From contig BDDD01000355.1 of the NCBI GenBank assembly GCA_001972305.1, positions 124,001 to 188,000 of the forward strand: a DNA stretch of 64,000 bases. Direction: 5' to 3'. Source of the stretch: Cephalotus follicularis (taxonomy: Eukaryota > Streptophyta > Magnoliopsida > Oxalidales > Cephalotaceae). The notes under the pieces are model-generated. The model was given only the letters and a program-made list of their open reading frames with translations, ran no database searches and was not told where the DNA came from. Shown here one piece after another: positions 23,423 through 34,340 of the stretch. The position numbers were made by a program, and so were the translations under genes. Positions within the stretch are counted from its first letter, which is position 1, and every line of letters begins with the position of its first letter.

Positions 23423-23988
23423 TGATATGGAAAAAATCATACTTTAAGCATAAGGACACGTGTCTCAAGGAAGGGAAGATAGATGTCGTTTCAGGGTCTG
23501 GACACGTGGTCTATCATCACATCAAAGTGGGAAAAGAGACTGACACGCCGGCACAGCCACCTAACCTACAGACTGGCATGCCTCCATAGCCATCTAATCG
23601 GTGGACTGGCATGCCGCCACAGCCACCAAATCTGGAGAAGATCAGGGGAAATGCCAGGACTTCTGACGCATTACCCTTAGGGGCCACCAACTCCTGATCG
23701 GACGCTCATCAGTCACGGGGAGGTCTATAAATACCAGTTTCACGATCAATACAAAGTTCAGCCATTTTAGCACTCAAAAGAACACAATACTCTCTGTGCA
23801 ATCACTAACTAGTGCGTCAGAGTGTCCCTGGGATAACAACCTCCCGGACCTTCTATCTTTCTCTTTTACTTGTGCAGGGACTACCAACCAACCGAACATT
23901 CTTTCTCGGACAGATTCCAGCGTTTCTCTAAAACAAATCAAGCCCTTACACGTGGGGTACTATTGAAGGAAAGATTTCTGCATCAACA
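23423..23988 (+). mobile_element. 5' LTR of the Tat element
   Basis: The LTR starts TGATATGGAAAAAATCATA and ends GCATCAACA. A TATA box TATAAATA lies at 23726-23733, making transcription start likely near 23760. The region after it (CAGCCATTTTAGCAC and on) is also found in the related LTR fragment at 59773-60379. About a dozen differences from the 3' LTR occur in the first 100 bases, so the insertion is not recent. Confidence 0.93.
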
Positions 23989-23990
23989 GT

Positions 23991-24008
23991 TGGCGCCGTC
24001 TGTGGGAA
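23991..24008 (+). other. Primer-binding site of the Tat element
   Basis: TGGCGCCGTCTGTGGGAA starts two bases after the LTR end. This is the primer site type commonly seen in plant Tat/Athila-group elements. I cannot state the matching tRNA with certainty from the sequence alone. Confidence 0.8.
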
Positions 24009-24036
24009 ACGCAGCGAAAAGTCATATAGAATCATA

Positions 24037-25248
24037 CCTCAGAGGAAGAACATCAACAACTACTCCAAAGTAGGTGGAAGCCAACAGGCCGCTGGAAACG
24101 ACCCAGCCCAAACTAGTCAAGTAGCCACAACCGCCGAGCAAGCTCCCGTTACAGGGGAGCAGTTCAACCAACTGATCCAAGGGGTGGAGCGCCTCACCGA
24201 TTTGCTGGTCACCACTTTGGCCAACCAACAACGCACCGGACCTGCTCCGTCAGTGGTCCGAGGAGTTTCTGGTCCCAACAGGCCAGTGGTGGAGACAGGG
24301 CACCCCCGAGGTGCCAGGAGAAACCCGCTAAGGGGAGACGAACTTCCCCCAAGGTGGTCAGGGGATAATGTTCCCCTGGGGAGGAGACCTGAGATCAATG
24401 TATCTCAGAGGGCAGAGTCCTCAACTGCCCGGGATCAGCCTAACGATCCCAGAAGAGTGCGTCCGGAACACCAGGCTATGGATGTGGATCCCTAAGGGGA
24501 AGCCAGGGAAGCAGAGGAGGCGCGAGTGCGCCCCAACGCCTCGCATACAGCCGGAACGGCCCCGGGGAGCAGGCATGACCGTACAACCGCATTGGCCGAG
24601 GGGTCACGTGTTTCTAGCAAGGCTAGGAACATTGAGGACGTGGAGCAAGCGATGAACAGAAGGCTTGCCGAGGTGGAGAGAAGGCTCCAAGGAGCCGACA
24701 AACCAAGGGGGTATCTGGCAGAGCTGCGCAACCTCAGCGCCCACCCCTTCACAGCCGAGATCATGACAGAACGTATCCCCAACAGATTTTGGCTCCCCAG
24801 CCTTGATAAATATGATGGGTCCACGGATCCCCTCCAGCATGTGCGCACCTACATTCAAACCATGATGGTGCACCAGGCCTCAGATGCCACACTTTGCCGA
24901 GGGTTCCCTGCAACGCTTACTGGAGCTGCCCAGTCGTGGTTCTCAACCCTGGCTCAGAAGTCAGTGAAGGATTTTAACCAGCTTACGGAGCTGTTCGTCA
25001 CTAAATTCCTCAACAGCACCACGCAGAGGAGGAACTCCACCCACCTAGTCAATGTGGTACAGGGGAGAGATGAGTCACTGAGGGACTACCTCACCAGGTT
25101 CAACAAGGAGTCTCTTACGGTGAAGGACCTGGAGCCATCCTTTGCCATGGCAGCTTTCAATAGTGGCCTGAGGAACAACACCTCGTTTACTTTCTCTCTT
25201 CTGAAGAGGCCCGCCGTGGATATGGCAGACCTGCTGAGGAGAGCATAG
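24037..25248 (+). pseudogene. Gag of the Tat element, N-terminal and capsid part
   Basis: One frame runs from PQRKNINNYSK (the codon before it is ATA where ATG is expected) to a TAG at 25246-25248, with an in-frame TAA at 24493-24495. The second half is the capsid domain: LPSLDKYDGSTDPLQHVRTY, GFPATLTGAAQSWFSTL, FNQLTELFVTKFLNS, RDESLRDYLTRFNKE and MADLLRRA. This is the Retrotrans_gag fold as found in Tat elements. The start, the internal stop and the terminal stop/frameshift show that this copy no longer makes Gag. Confidence 0.88.
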
Positions 25249-26640
25249 GTATGTCAATGCAGAGGAAGAGATGGTGGCCAGGAAACGGAAGACACCCTGG
25301 TCTGGCCATCAGGAGGAGAAATGGGAGTATTCACGAAATGATCCTGGGAAGAAGGAAAAGAAGAGGGAGAGGTCAGACCTGACCAAGGACGATCTCAGGC
25401 ACAAGCTTTCCAGGAGGGAGGGCTCGACCCAGGGAGGGACCCCAATCCCTTCCTATAACAACTTCACCCTCCTCCTGGACACACGCACCAGAATACTTGC
25501 CGTAGAGCAAGATAAGGTCCCCATCCAGTGGCCTGAGAAGTAGAGGTCCCCAGTAGAGAAAAGGGATGTGGAAAAATACTGCCGGTACCATCGTGACCAT
25601 GGGCACGATACCGAGGAGTGCAGGCAGCTGAAGAATCAGATTGAGGACCTGATTCGAAGGGGACATCTACGCAAGTATGTAGACAGAGAGGCTCCCCAGG
25701 GAATAAGGGATCCAAGGAGAGAAGAGGCTCCCCAGCAACAGGAGGACCAGCAGCAGCAGCCCCGAGGTGTCATCCACACCATCTCTTGGGGGGTCGCGTA
25801 TGGTGGAGACCACAAGAATGCCTGAAAAGCCTACGGGAGGCAGTCCCTTGCTGTGCAACTGGTCCATCACGGCAAAAGGATGAGGAGTGGTGGAGATGAG
25901 GAGGTTATATCCTTCTCCGAGGCAGACTATAAGGGAATACGTCTCCCTCATGATGATCCAGTGGTGGTAACTCTTATGGCGGAGCTTTTCACCATGAAGA
26001 GGATCCTAATAAACAGTGGCAGCTCGGCCGATATCTTGTACAAGCATGCGTATGATCACTTGAGGATACCGGTCGATCACCTGAAGCCCGTGAAGACCCC
26101 ATTGGTCGGCTTTGCGGGTGAGATGGTCCATCCTCTGGGATCCATCGACCTGTCAGTAGTCGCAGGCATGGCTCCAAGCCAGACCCATGTGCAGATGACG
26201 TTCCTGGTGGTCGATACACCAAGCCCATACAACGCAATAATCAGGCGGCCAGGGCTAAACCTGATCGAGGCGATAATGTCCACGAGGCACTTGCTCATGA
26301 AGTTCCCTACAAGGATTGGTGTGGGGGAGGTCAGAGGAGACCAACAAGCAGCCAGGCAGTGCTACAAGACTGCCGTCATGGACCACGGGAAGGACAAGGT
26401 GCTCCCGGTCATACAGGTGGACCTCAGGGGGGACGTAGAGCCTGAGCGCCCACAGCCTGTTGAAGATGTGGTTCAAGTGCCCCTAGAAGAGGGCAACTCC
26501 GAGAGAGTCTTCCAAGTTGGATCACAACTTGAAGAGGTGGAGAAGGGGGAATTAATAACATTCCTCCAAAACAACCGAGACGTGTTCGCCTGATCAGAAG
26601 AAGAGGTCCCTGGGATCAGCCCAGATGTAATGGTTCACAA
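25249..26640 (+). pseudogene. Gag zinc knuckle, protease and linker of the Tat element
   Basis: After a frameshift near 25246 the sequence continues in another frame with stops at 25541, 25823 and 26591. A single knuckle CRYHRDHGHDTEEC (CX2-4HX4HX4C style) occurs around 25580-25620. The protease region reads MKRILINSGSSADILY, where the active-site aspartate is replaced by asparagine. Flanking text (GFAGEMVHPLGSIDL, PSPYNAIIRRPGLN) is typical of Tat proteases. The RT start DPSRPPTK is cut at 26675 by the inserted solo LTR. Confidence 0.85.
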
Positions 26641-26989
26641 GCTAAGCGTGGATCCATCGAGGCCTCCGACCAAACTGTAAGAGCCCTAAATATTATAAAA
26701 TATATTTATTGGGCCTTGTAATTATTTTCTCACTTTTTGGGCTGGACCCGAATTTATGACATATTTATTTGGACCTTAATGGGATATAAATTATGATCTC
26801 GAACTTAAGAATTGTTTTATTTTCATAGGCCAAAGTTATTATAGTACAAGGCAATTGGACTTAAAATTTAAGAAGAGAAGGCCATATGAAGAAGACAGCC
26901 CAAGCCCAAAAAGAACAGCCTGCGTCCATTTGAAATTTCATGAAAATTCCAGAGGCTTCTGTTAGTAGGTATATAAGGAGAATGGTGGT

Positions 26990-27199
26990 CGTCGATGTCA
27001 TTACTGGAAGGACGATGTCTTCATTGTAATTTGATCTTGCACTAAAGACGTCGATGTCATTTCTTTGAGAGTCGATGTCTTTTTTCTGCAGATGGTATTT
27101 TGCTTTGATATTGATCTTGTAATTTCATGCACATTAAGTAGACTTGTTAAATGCAAATATGTTATCATCAAAACAAGGATTGAGACTAAATCGTCAACA
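26990..27199 (-). mobile_element. Truncated 3' LTR of the Sirevirus deletion derivative
   Basis: These 210 bases match 31440-31649 of the other LTR almost perfectly and end at the proper inner edge (TGTTGACG on the minus strand, beside the polypurine tract). The outer 950 or so bases are missing. The cut is exactly at the target duplication and inside a TCGA motif. Confidence 0.88.
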
Positions 27200-27853
27200 A
27201 TCTCCCCCTTTTTGATGATGACAAAAATTTGCTAAAAAAGGCATAAATTAAGGTAATACCAATTAAAAATATAAGTGAATATCAAATAGAGATATCTTTG
27301 CAAGGATCATATTTGAGTATGCGATATTTAAATAACTCATTAGATTTGCTTCCTTGAACACTTTCTCCAAAATGTGAGTCTTTTCTCCAAGTTAACATTA
27401 ACTTGAGAGCTTAAGCCCTAAACTCCCCCTTTGTTCTCCTTCTTTGATACTAACATATATTTTGAGCTTATTCTCCCCCTTTTTTGTAAAGCATCAAAAA
27501 GTACTACAAAAAGACAGAAAACTTTAGCTCCCCCTTAATATAAGGAAGGGTGAAAAGAGTGAGTATTATTGGCATTTTGCATAAAAATATCAAAGTATCG
27601 GCAATGAATATAAGAAACCACATTTATGCAACATATTATAAACTCATTCATTCAACACAATTATATCAAAAACATAAACATTAATTCACAACATCATTTC
27701 ATAAACACAAATCCATGAACACATAAACATTTCATTAATATCATAAAAGCATTGACAACATTGTCTTTTACAAACAAGAAATTCATAAAGGAAATACAAA
27801 TGAACATCAAGGTTCATTAAAACAACAACAAAAATAGTAACAAACAATCAAGA
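27200..27853 (-). other. Sirevirus 3' noncoding region with multiple polypurine tracts
   Basis: On the minus strand the main polypurine tract AAAAAGGGGGAGAT touches the LTR start. Further AAGGGGGAG-type tracts occur near 27425-27432, 27472-27482 and 27531-27537. The rest is AT-rich with no open frame. Repeated tracts of this kind are characteristic of Sireviruses. Confidence 0.75.
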
Positions 27854-29188
27854 TCATTCAGCAGCAGCAGGGGTATCGGAATCGGAGGATTCATCGCCTT
27901 CATCGCCCAAAGTCTCTTCGCAACGATCGATAGTCTTGGAGGTGGCAAGCTTACATTCCATTCTTTTAAGACGCCTCTTAACGACTCTTAGATCGTAGTA
28001 GACGCCGTCATCAACATTTTCGTACTCAGAATGAAGTATTTTATGATCTTCCTCCAATCTACCAAGTCTCATGTTGATTTGCTTAAATTTACCATCAAGC
28101 GAGGCTTGCATGGAAGCAAACTGAGATTGCATGAACTCCATCATCCTGTCATAATCAGTGGTGGATGAGGAGCTTTGAGCTTGGGGCTGAGCAGGGGCAG
28201 CTTGTTCTTGAGCTTCCCAAGGAGGGTTGTCTTCTTGCTCTTCCCTTGCAATCCTTGGTGCTTGATCCACTTTGGGGCAATATGTCTAGATTCCTTCTTG
28301 TTTCTTCCACCCCATCCGATTCAACGTGCTCGTATTGTATGTGTCTTCTTTCTTTAACTTTGTTGCAACCTCTCCTTCTAGTCGAATGTGAAAGTGTTGG
28401 AAGACTTTGGTGAGAATGGATCCGAAAGGGAGTACGGATTTCTTTTGTGAGAATGCTCTAACCATAGTCTTGAGCATAAGGAGAGGGAAACAAAACTCAA
28501 TTCTTGAAAGAATGCACCACATAAGAAAGACTTGCATTCTAGATAACTTAGCATACCCTCCACCGGTGGGTAAGATTTGATGAACAATGAGATGGTGGAG
28601 AAGTCTATGATCTACTGACAATTGATTTGTGGTCAGAGCCATATTTGGATTTACATTTGGATCGTTAGGGTACAAAATCGACAAGATTTGGTTACGGTGA
28701 AAACCCTCAACCTCCGGCCATTTCTTGTGTTCAAAGACATATAGACCGGTGTGTGGAATATGTAAAATGGAAGCTAGAATCCTAGCATTTAGATAAATCC
28801 TTTCTCCTTTAACAGAAGAATAAAGGGCAAATTCCTCATTTTGGTTAGAAACCATCCTAAGGTTAGAGTAAAATTCCTTGACCAATTTGATATAGAAAGG
28901 GTCAAAAATTTGAACAAGAGGAATGAGATTGAGGTCCTCTAACTAAGACACAAAAGAGAATTCAGAAGAACAGAAGTTTAATTCTATGTTTCTCCCTCCC
29001 ATAACCCTTTTGTCAACAAAAGCTACACTTCTCAAAGGAATAGGGGCTTGCTCTTCGGATTCGGAATCCGATTGGAGAGCAGGGTCGGGAGAAGGTTCCC
29101 TAATCTCAAGCCTTTGCTTTTTAGCAGATTTCGGAGGCTGAGATGATGAAGCTCCCTTCTTTTTGCCAACCTGTTTTGATCTGACCAT
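27854..29188 (-). pseudogene. Extra gene (aORF) downstream of Sirevirus pol
   Basis: One reading frame of about 445 codons starts at ATG 29186-29188 (MVRSKQVGKKKGASSS) and ends before 27854. It is broken only by two in-frame TAG codons (28943-28945 and 28286-28288). The N-terminus is basic and serine-rich with RK-rich nuclear-signal-like text, followed by an acidic stretch. The middle, from LVKEFYSNLRMV on, resembles the plant transposon-protein domain often annotated in retroelement extra ORFs (Transposase_32-like), with LHIPHTGLYVFEH and LPTGGGYAKLSRMQVFLMW. The C-terminus is a probable coiled coil (FKQINMRLGRLEEDHKILH) with an acidic tail. Function is unknown; the family name is recalled and should be checked. 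Confidence 0.75.
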
Positions 29189-29381
29189 TTTGTCGAACAG
29201 ATGGTGTGCACAAGAGAAATACACAGAGAATGATAAAAACGGATGATTTGGACGACACGAAAACAAGTAGTCAGGGAGTGATTAACGACCTAATAGAATG
29301 GTTTTTGAAGAAAAACGGAGAGAGAAATTTTTTTTTTGAAATCTCAGAAAAGGAGGTAAAGTGAAGGAATGAACATGAGGT

Positions 29382-29660
29382 CGACTTTTTATGAAGAAGT
29401 CGATTTCTAAGAAAAAGACGTCGACGTGATTCAAAAAGAGGTCGACGCGTTCTTTAAAATAGAGCTACAAAAACGGTGCGTTTTGAAAAGCATCGATGCG
29501 ATTTAAAAGTAGTCGACGTGTTTCAGTGAAACACAAAGGGATCGACGTTTTTCAAAAAAGGATCGACGTGATTTTCATAAGACATACAGTTTTGCATAAC
29601 AGAAGTCGACGACATTTTGTAAAGCATAAAATTTCCAGAAAAGAAGTCGACTCTTTTGTA
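29382..29660 (-). repeat. TCGA-motif array between Sirevirus pol and its extra gene
   Basis: About ten words such as AAGACGTCGACGTGATT, AGGTCGACGCGTT, AGCATCGATGCGATTT, AGTCGACGTGTTT and AAGAAGTCGACTC occur here. The array lies about 170 bp upstream of the extra gene's ATG, with a CT-rich stretch in between. It parallels the arrays upstream of the TATA boxes in the LTRs and could be part of a promoter for that gene. That role is inference. Confidence 0.72.
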
Positions 29661-29762
29661 AAACATAGCAGAAAAATCAACCAAAAACAGAACAAAAACT
29701 GAAAATCAAACATCATATCAAATATGCATTCAATCAAACATATCATTCAGACATCATAAACA

Positions 29763-30480
29763 TCATTCAATCTCACATAAACCTAATTCTCCTCTAAACT
29801 TAGAAAAGGTTTGTTCATCTAATGGTTTTGTGAAAATGTCCGCGACTTGTTCTTCGGTCGGGACGAAAACTAGTTCTATATCTCCTTTTTCAATATGGTC
29901 TTTAATGAAGTGATATCTAATGTCAATGTGCTTGGTTCTTGAGTGATGAACGGGATTTTTTCCTAAGCAAAAAGCACTAGTGTTGTCACACCTAATTAGT
30001 ACTTTTTCAAAAGTAAACCCATAATCAAGGAGTTGTTGCTTCATCCACATTACTTGTGCGCAACAACTGCCCGCGGAAATGTATTCAGCTTCGGTAGTTG
30101 AAAGAGCTACTGAATTTTGTTTCTTGCTAAACCAAGAAATGAGCATTTGCCTAAGAATTGACAAGTACCACTTGTGCTCTTTCTATCCACTTTATATCCT
30201 CCGAAATTAGCATCGGAGTAAGTGTGTAGGTCAAATGATGATTTCCTAGGATACCATAATCCTAAGGTCAGTGTATATGCTAAATATTTGAAAATGCGTT
30301 TTACGACATGCAAATGTGATTCTTTTGGACAAGCTTGAAATCTAGCACACAAACAAACACTAAACAATATATCCGGCCTACTTGCCGTTAAATAGAGCAA
30401 AGATCCTATCATACTCCTATACAGTTTTTGATCGATTGACTTACCTTGCTCATCTTTGTCAAGCTTTGTTGTTACTTTTC
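29763..30480 (-). pseudogene. Sirevirus RT C-terminus and RNase H
   Basis: The minus strand reads KLYRSMIGSLLYLTASRPDI and STSGTCQFLG (copia RT end). After a frameshift near 30150 it continues with SWFSKKQNSVALSTTEAEYI, IRCDNTSAFCLGKNPV, HSRTKHIDIRYHFIKDH and the terminal TKPLDEQTFSKFRGELGL. The RNase H catalytic residues in TEAEY and CDN are present. The upstream edge at about 30480 joins directly to LTR sequence, so most of RT and everything before it is deleted. Confidence 0.92.
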
Positions 30481-31649
30481 CCAAGGATCTCCTTGAGTTT
30501 CCACTAGTTCTCCGAATACAATTGCGGGTGCTATTCGGTACACCTTTGTGATTGATCTCAATCACTTACAACTCTCTTTGGGTTAACTCCCCAAATTCAC
30601 TAGGGTTCACTCCCCTATTACAATCAAAGTATAAAATGTATTGTTTGTAGCTAAACCTCTCACAGGTTGGATATTACAAGATATAATTGCTCAATTCTGT
30701 GAGAACAAGAGAATAGATTAAAATGTGAAGAGAAAGCTCTTTGAATTTAGATTTGATCTTTGTATGTTTGTTTTGCTTGATCTTTGTATGTATGATATTC
30801 TTCACCCCCTGTTCTCAGAGGTTTTTGTCTTCCTTTTATAGCCATAAAAGGTTTGTAGCCGTTGCATGATTTGTGGAAGCTTTTGATTAATAAATGTATA
30901 GTTGCAATCTTTGAATATTGTCTCTGCTGGTATAAAGACGTCGACTTCTTTCAAAAGGCATCGATGTCTTTTTAGCTGATAGACGTTGTAGTGCTTGAAC
31001 TAGCCGTTCCAGATTACCCGGGTCTTGTTCATTTAAAAAGACGTCGATATCTTTTTAAAAGGCGTCGATGTCTTTTCTGGGAAATCTCCAGGTATTGACA
31101 CTTTGAACATCTCGTCGACTTCTTCTGTGAGAGTCGATGTGTTTTCTGGGAAATCCAGGTTGCTCTAGAAAGGCGTCGATGTTCTTGGAAAGGCGTCGAT
31201 GTCTTTAGTACGGACGTCGATGTCTTTACTGAGAAGCGTCGATGTCATTGCTCGAAAAAGTTCTGTAACTTTGGCACCTAAAGACGTCGATGTCTTTGAG
31301 ATAGGGATCGACTTCTTTCGTACGGACGTAGATGTCTTTGCATGTAGAAGTCGATGTCTTCTTGTGAATTTGACCTGTAACTTCTGGCATGAAAGGCGTC
31401 GATGTCTTCTTGGAAGAAGTCGATGTCTTTCGGTACGGACGTCGATGTCATTACTGGAAGGACGATGTCTTCATTGTAATTTGATCTTGCACTAAAGACG
31501 TCGATGTCATTTCTTTGAGAGTCGATGTCTTTTTTTTGCAGATGGTATTTTGCTTTGATACTGATCTTGTAATTTCATGCACATTAAGTAGACTTGTTAA
31601 ATGCAAATATGTTATCATCAAAACAAGGATTGAGACTAAATCGTCAACA
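30481..31649 (-). mobile_element. 5' LTR of the Sirevirus deletion derivative, 3' end missing
   Basis: The outer edge TGTTGACGATTTAGTC (minus) is at 31649. A TCGA array covers 30937-31528. A TATA box (minus TATAAAAGG, about 30834-30843) follows. The segment with AGTGATTGAGATCAATCAC and CTAGTGGAAACTCAAGG matches 4722-4815 of the solo LTR. It then stops at the GGGAAAAGT word and passes straight into RT, lacking about the last 165 bp found in the solo LTR. Confidence 0.88.
30937..31528 (-). repeat. TCGA-palindrome array in the Sirevirus 5' LTR
   Basis: Some eighteen words of the type AAAGACATCGACGTC (minus) or GACGTCGATGTCTTT (plus) occur, with variants GGCGTCGATGTC, AAGTCGATGTC and CGGACGTCGATGTC. 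The array ends about 95 bp before the TATA box, the same arrangement as in the solo LTR at 3656-4984. Confidence 0.85.
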
Positions 31650-32489
31650 GTGGTCATGAAATAGGCTTTGGCATTTTACATACACTCTGGTACTAGAAAA
31701 ATCGAGAGAAGTGAGAAAGTGAAAGTGGGGACCGGCTGTTGGAAAAAGGGGGAAAAGCAGACAAAGGAAGTTCCCCTACTTTTCAAAAACTACAATCTTT
31801 AAATAGCCACATTATGGGAGTAAAGGAAAATAGAGCAAGAGTAAAGGAAAGAGACAACTTGAACGTGTGGTAGTACTCGGCAAGGAAGGAAGTCCATAAA
31901 TTGTGGAGCAAGAAGACCATCTCCGTTTCCAACCACCTCCAGGTAGGTTGCTCCATATCCGAGTGCCTACCAGCATGCGTATGTATGTAGTTACCTTGTG
32001 TGTTTTATTGCTTGTCTGCTATGTGCGTGTTCTCTGCTCATTATTCTCGTTGCTCGTAGTATGATATGGGTAGTAACCATGTAATAGTGGTAAGATAAGG
32101 GACATAAATACTAATCCTCTACGGCGTCTCCTAGTTAATAGTATGCCTTGCACGTGGTTGCCTTTCTTTACTGTTTCGTACGCTACTGTTGCACAAACAG
32201 AGCACTCGTGAGAGACGCCATAAGCAGAGGTGTGGTGGGACGATGAACCTTCCTAGCCTTGTGTCCTAGCACGGCTATTGTCGAGCTTCTAGCCAACAAA
32301 GCGCCGGACTCCTCTACCACACCTGAACCCCACTGCCAACGCTAGAGACAACGTGCCGAGAAGCTAAGGGTGATCGTCAGAGGAGCCAGCGCCAATGCCA
32401 CGGTTTAATGCCAAGAACTGTCTCGAGGTAACAATGCCTGAGGAGATGTCGCGCCAGAGGAGACTTAGAGACGAGGACAGAACTGGGCA

Positions 32490-33215
32490 TCAAGGCCGAG
32501 GTGCTCTACACCAGGGGAGCTAGTCATGGCTTCTCCCACCATGGACTAGAGCTCCTGGGGTGCAAAGCCCGGGGTGGCCATGGCCTGAGGTGACAAGCAC
32601 CCGAGGAGCTACCATGACACACGCCTGGGAAGAACGCTCGAGGTGCCACATGTTGTGTCGACGAGCATGCCTGGGATGCCACTCAATGTTGGCCGAGGTG
32701 ACAGCGTTGGCTTTGCCGAGGTGCCAACCATCACGTTTGAGGAGCCACAACTGAGCATGCATTCCGAGGAGCCATGGTGCCGAGATGCCAGGCTCCATCA
32801 GTAATGGTGCTAAGTGGCACTGGGGTGCTGAGCTCGCCATTATACGTGCATGCATCCCCAAGCATGCAGCACTATGGCCGAGCTCCTCATAATTCGCACC
32901 AGAGCTCCTCTGCCCTGCTGTGATGATATGCAGAGATGCCACCTCTTCCCTGACATGATGCCAGAGGTAATAGTGCAGAGCATACTTGCTGAAGGTGTGC
33001 CGAGCCACTCGCTGCCAACTGCCATGCTCAAGCAGTCCAGTGCAGAGCTCACATGTCCGAGGTGCCATTGATGTGGCGCCTGAGCTCACTGATGCAGGCA
33101 CCATCCTCGGCCATGGCTCTCCATTGAACCTTGCATTCGGCCTGTGCATGCTGGAAGTGATAAGGAGTCGCGCCACAGGTGCTGAGGTGAGGCGTGACGT
33201 TGAGGCGCCGAGGTG
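32490..33215. repeat. GCCGAGG(T/A)-motif array in the chromovirus-like solo LTR
   Basis: About a dozen words of the form GCCGAGGTGCC, CCGAGGAGCT, CTCGAGGTGCCA, CGAGATGCCA or the inverse GAGCTCCTC lie irregularly in 700 bp of otherwise non-repetitive, GC-rich LTR. Long open frames here on both strands lack any family feature and appear to result from the base composition. Confidence 0.65.
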
Positions 33216-33547
33216 TCACGGTAACAGTCACGGGCAGTGCTATTGTCTTAAGGCCTCACACACCAGGCACGTTCCTCTGCTAAATAAGTTGAAGAAGAAG
33301 ACGAATACACTCTGGCAATATGCACGTCCTCGGGCAAATGCTTAAAAAGGCAAACAGTCACCTTGCATGTGTGCATGCATGCGTTTCAAGGAATAGAAGA
33401 TGACATCACGTGCATGCGCCATGCACACGTGGAACATAGTATAGGAAATGCTATGCATAATATACTTTAGTCGGACTTAAAGAATGGATCATAAATGTCA
33501 AAGAAAAGAAATAGGATTAGTAAAGGAAGTTTAAGGATAATCCCAGA

Positions 33548-33780
33548 CAGGTGAGCCCAACTTGGGAGAATTCCGCCGAGCAGGTGAACCCAATGGGTGA
33601 ATGCCGTGAGGCAGGTGATCCTCGGGCGAATCCACTAATGGTGAACCTAAAGGTGAATTCCGCCAGAGCTGGTGATCCAAAGGGTGAACCGTCAGAGCAG
33701 GTGAGCAAAGGGCGAATTCCGCTCGGCAGGTGAACCCGGAGGAGAATTCCGTGGGCAGGTGAGCCTAAAGGTGATCCATG
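33548..33780 (+). repeat. Minisatellite of about 30 bp in the solo LTR
   Basis: Seven to eight imperfect units have the pattern GCAGGTGAACCCAAAGGGTG then AATTCCGC. Most units keep AGGTGA(A/G)CC and GAATTCCG. No gene lies in it. Confidence 0.78.
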
Positions 33781-34340
33781 TATATTGACCAGACCCTAGG
33801 ATGACCGGACTAGACTCCTCTAAGCTATGATTGTTATGTATGATTCGAGTAGAGTAGTCCGAGGATAAAGGATGATTATGGATTATGATTTGCATTCATG
33901 TAGGCATGCATATTTATTATTATTTTTCTCCTCTGCTTGTATTGTTTGTTCCTCTGGTATGTGCCCGTATATGGGGTGACCTACACAACCCTCAGGGTTG
34001 CTGACCCATTCCTTTGAATGGTCCAGGTACAAGGACAGGTAGTGGAGGCACGTCGCAGCAACGCTAAAGACAAGGATTATTGAGTAAGCTCCTCCTCGAC
34101 AGTACGCTTTCATGGACAAGTTACAGAAAATAAATTATGTATTTATTTTATTCTGGTTCATAGCAGTGTGTAATTTATATGATTCGAACTAGGTCTGTAA
34201 TCCATACATTAAATAAAGGATTTTGATTTTGATTTAATTTATTAAGTTTTAAATTTTATGCTTATTTATGATGATGATTGTACGGATTGCCACGTGTCGA
34301 GTCATGGGGCCCATCCCACGGTTCAGGGCGTGACACAAAC

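Larger units (their letters stand above)
26990..31649 (-). mobile_element. Sirevirus (SIRE-type copia), internally deleted, minus strand
   Basis: Minus-strand reading gives a 5' LTR (31649 down to about 30481), the RT C-terminus and RNase H (30480-29763), a TCGA array, an extra gene (29188-27854), a region with several GGGGGAG tracts and a 3' LTR piece (27199-26990). The flanking duplication GTGGT is intact (26985-26989 and 31650-31654). Leader, gag, protease, integrase and most of RT are deleted. The 3' LTR is shortened to 210 bp at its outer end. Multiple polypurine tracts and an extra frame after pol are known Sirevirus features. Confidence 0.88.
26676..34335 (+). mobile_element. Chromovirus-like solo LTR nested in the Tat pol, itself split by a Sirevirus
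   Basis: The left end is TGTAAGAGCCCTAAATA; the right end is CAGGGCGTGACA. The flanks carry a perfect duplication CAAAC (26671-26675 and 34336-34340), and removing the insert restores the Tat RT frame. After subtracting the inner Sirevirus the LTR is about 3.0 kb. The GGCGTGACA end and the CATTCCTTTGAATGGTCCAGGTAC-like text near 34010 recall Tekay-type LTRs; that lineage call is inference. It holds a GCCGAGG motif array and a minisatellite. A TATA-like TATATAAGG lies at 26971-26979. Confidence 0.88.

Noticed and set aside
24117..24873. Minus-strand frames opposite the Tat gag
   Set aside because: They are shadows of the gag coding strand with no features of their own.
32520..33345. Long frames on both strands in the solo LTR
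   Set aside because: GC-rich repeated words keep frames open by chance. No motif, and the region lies inside an LTR.
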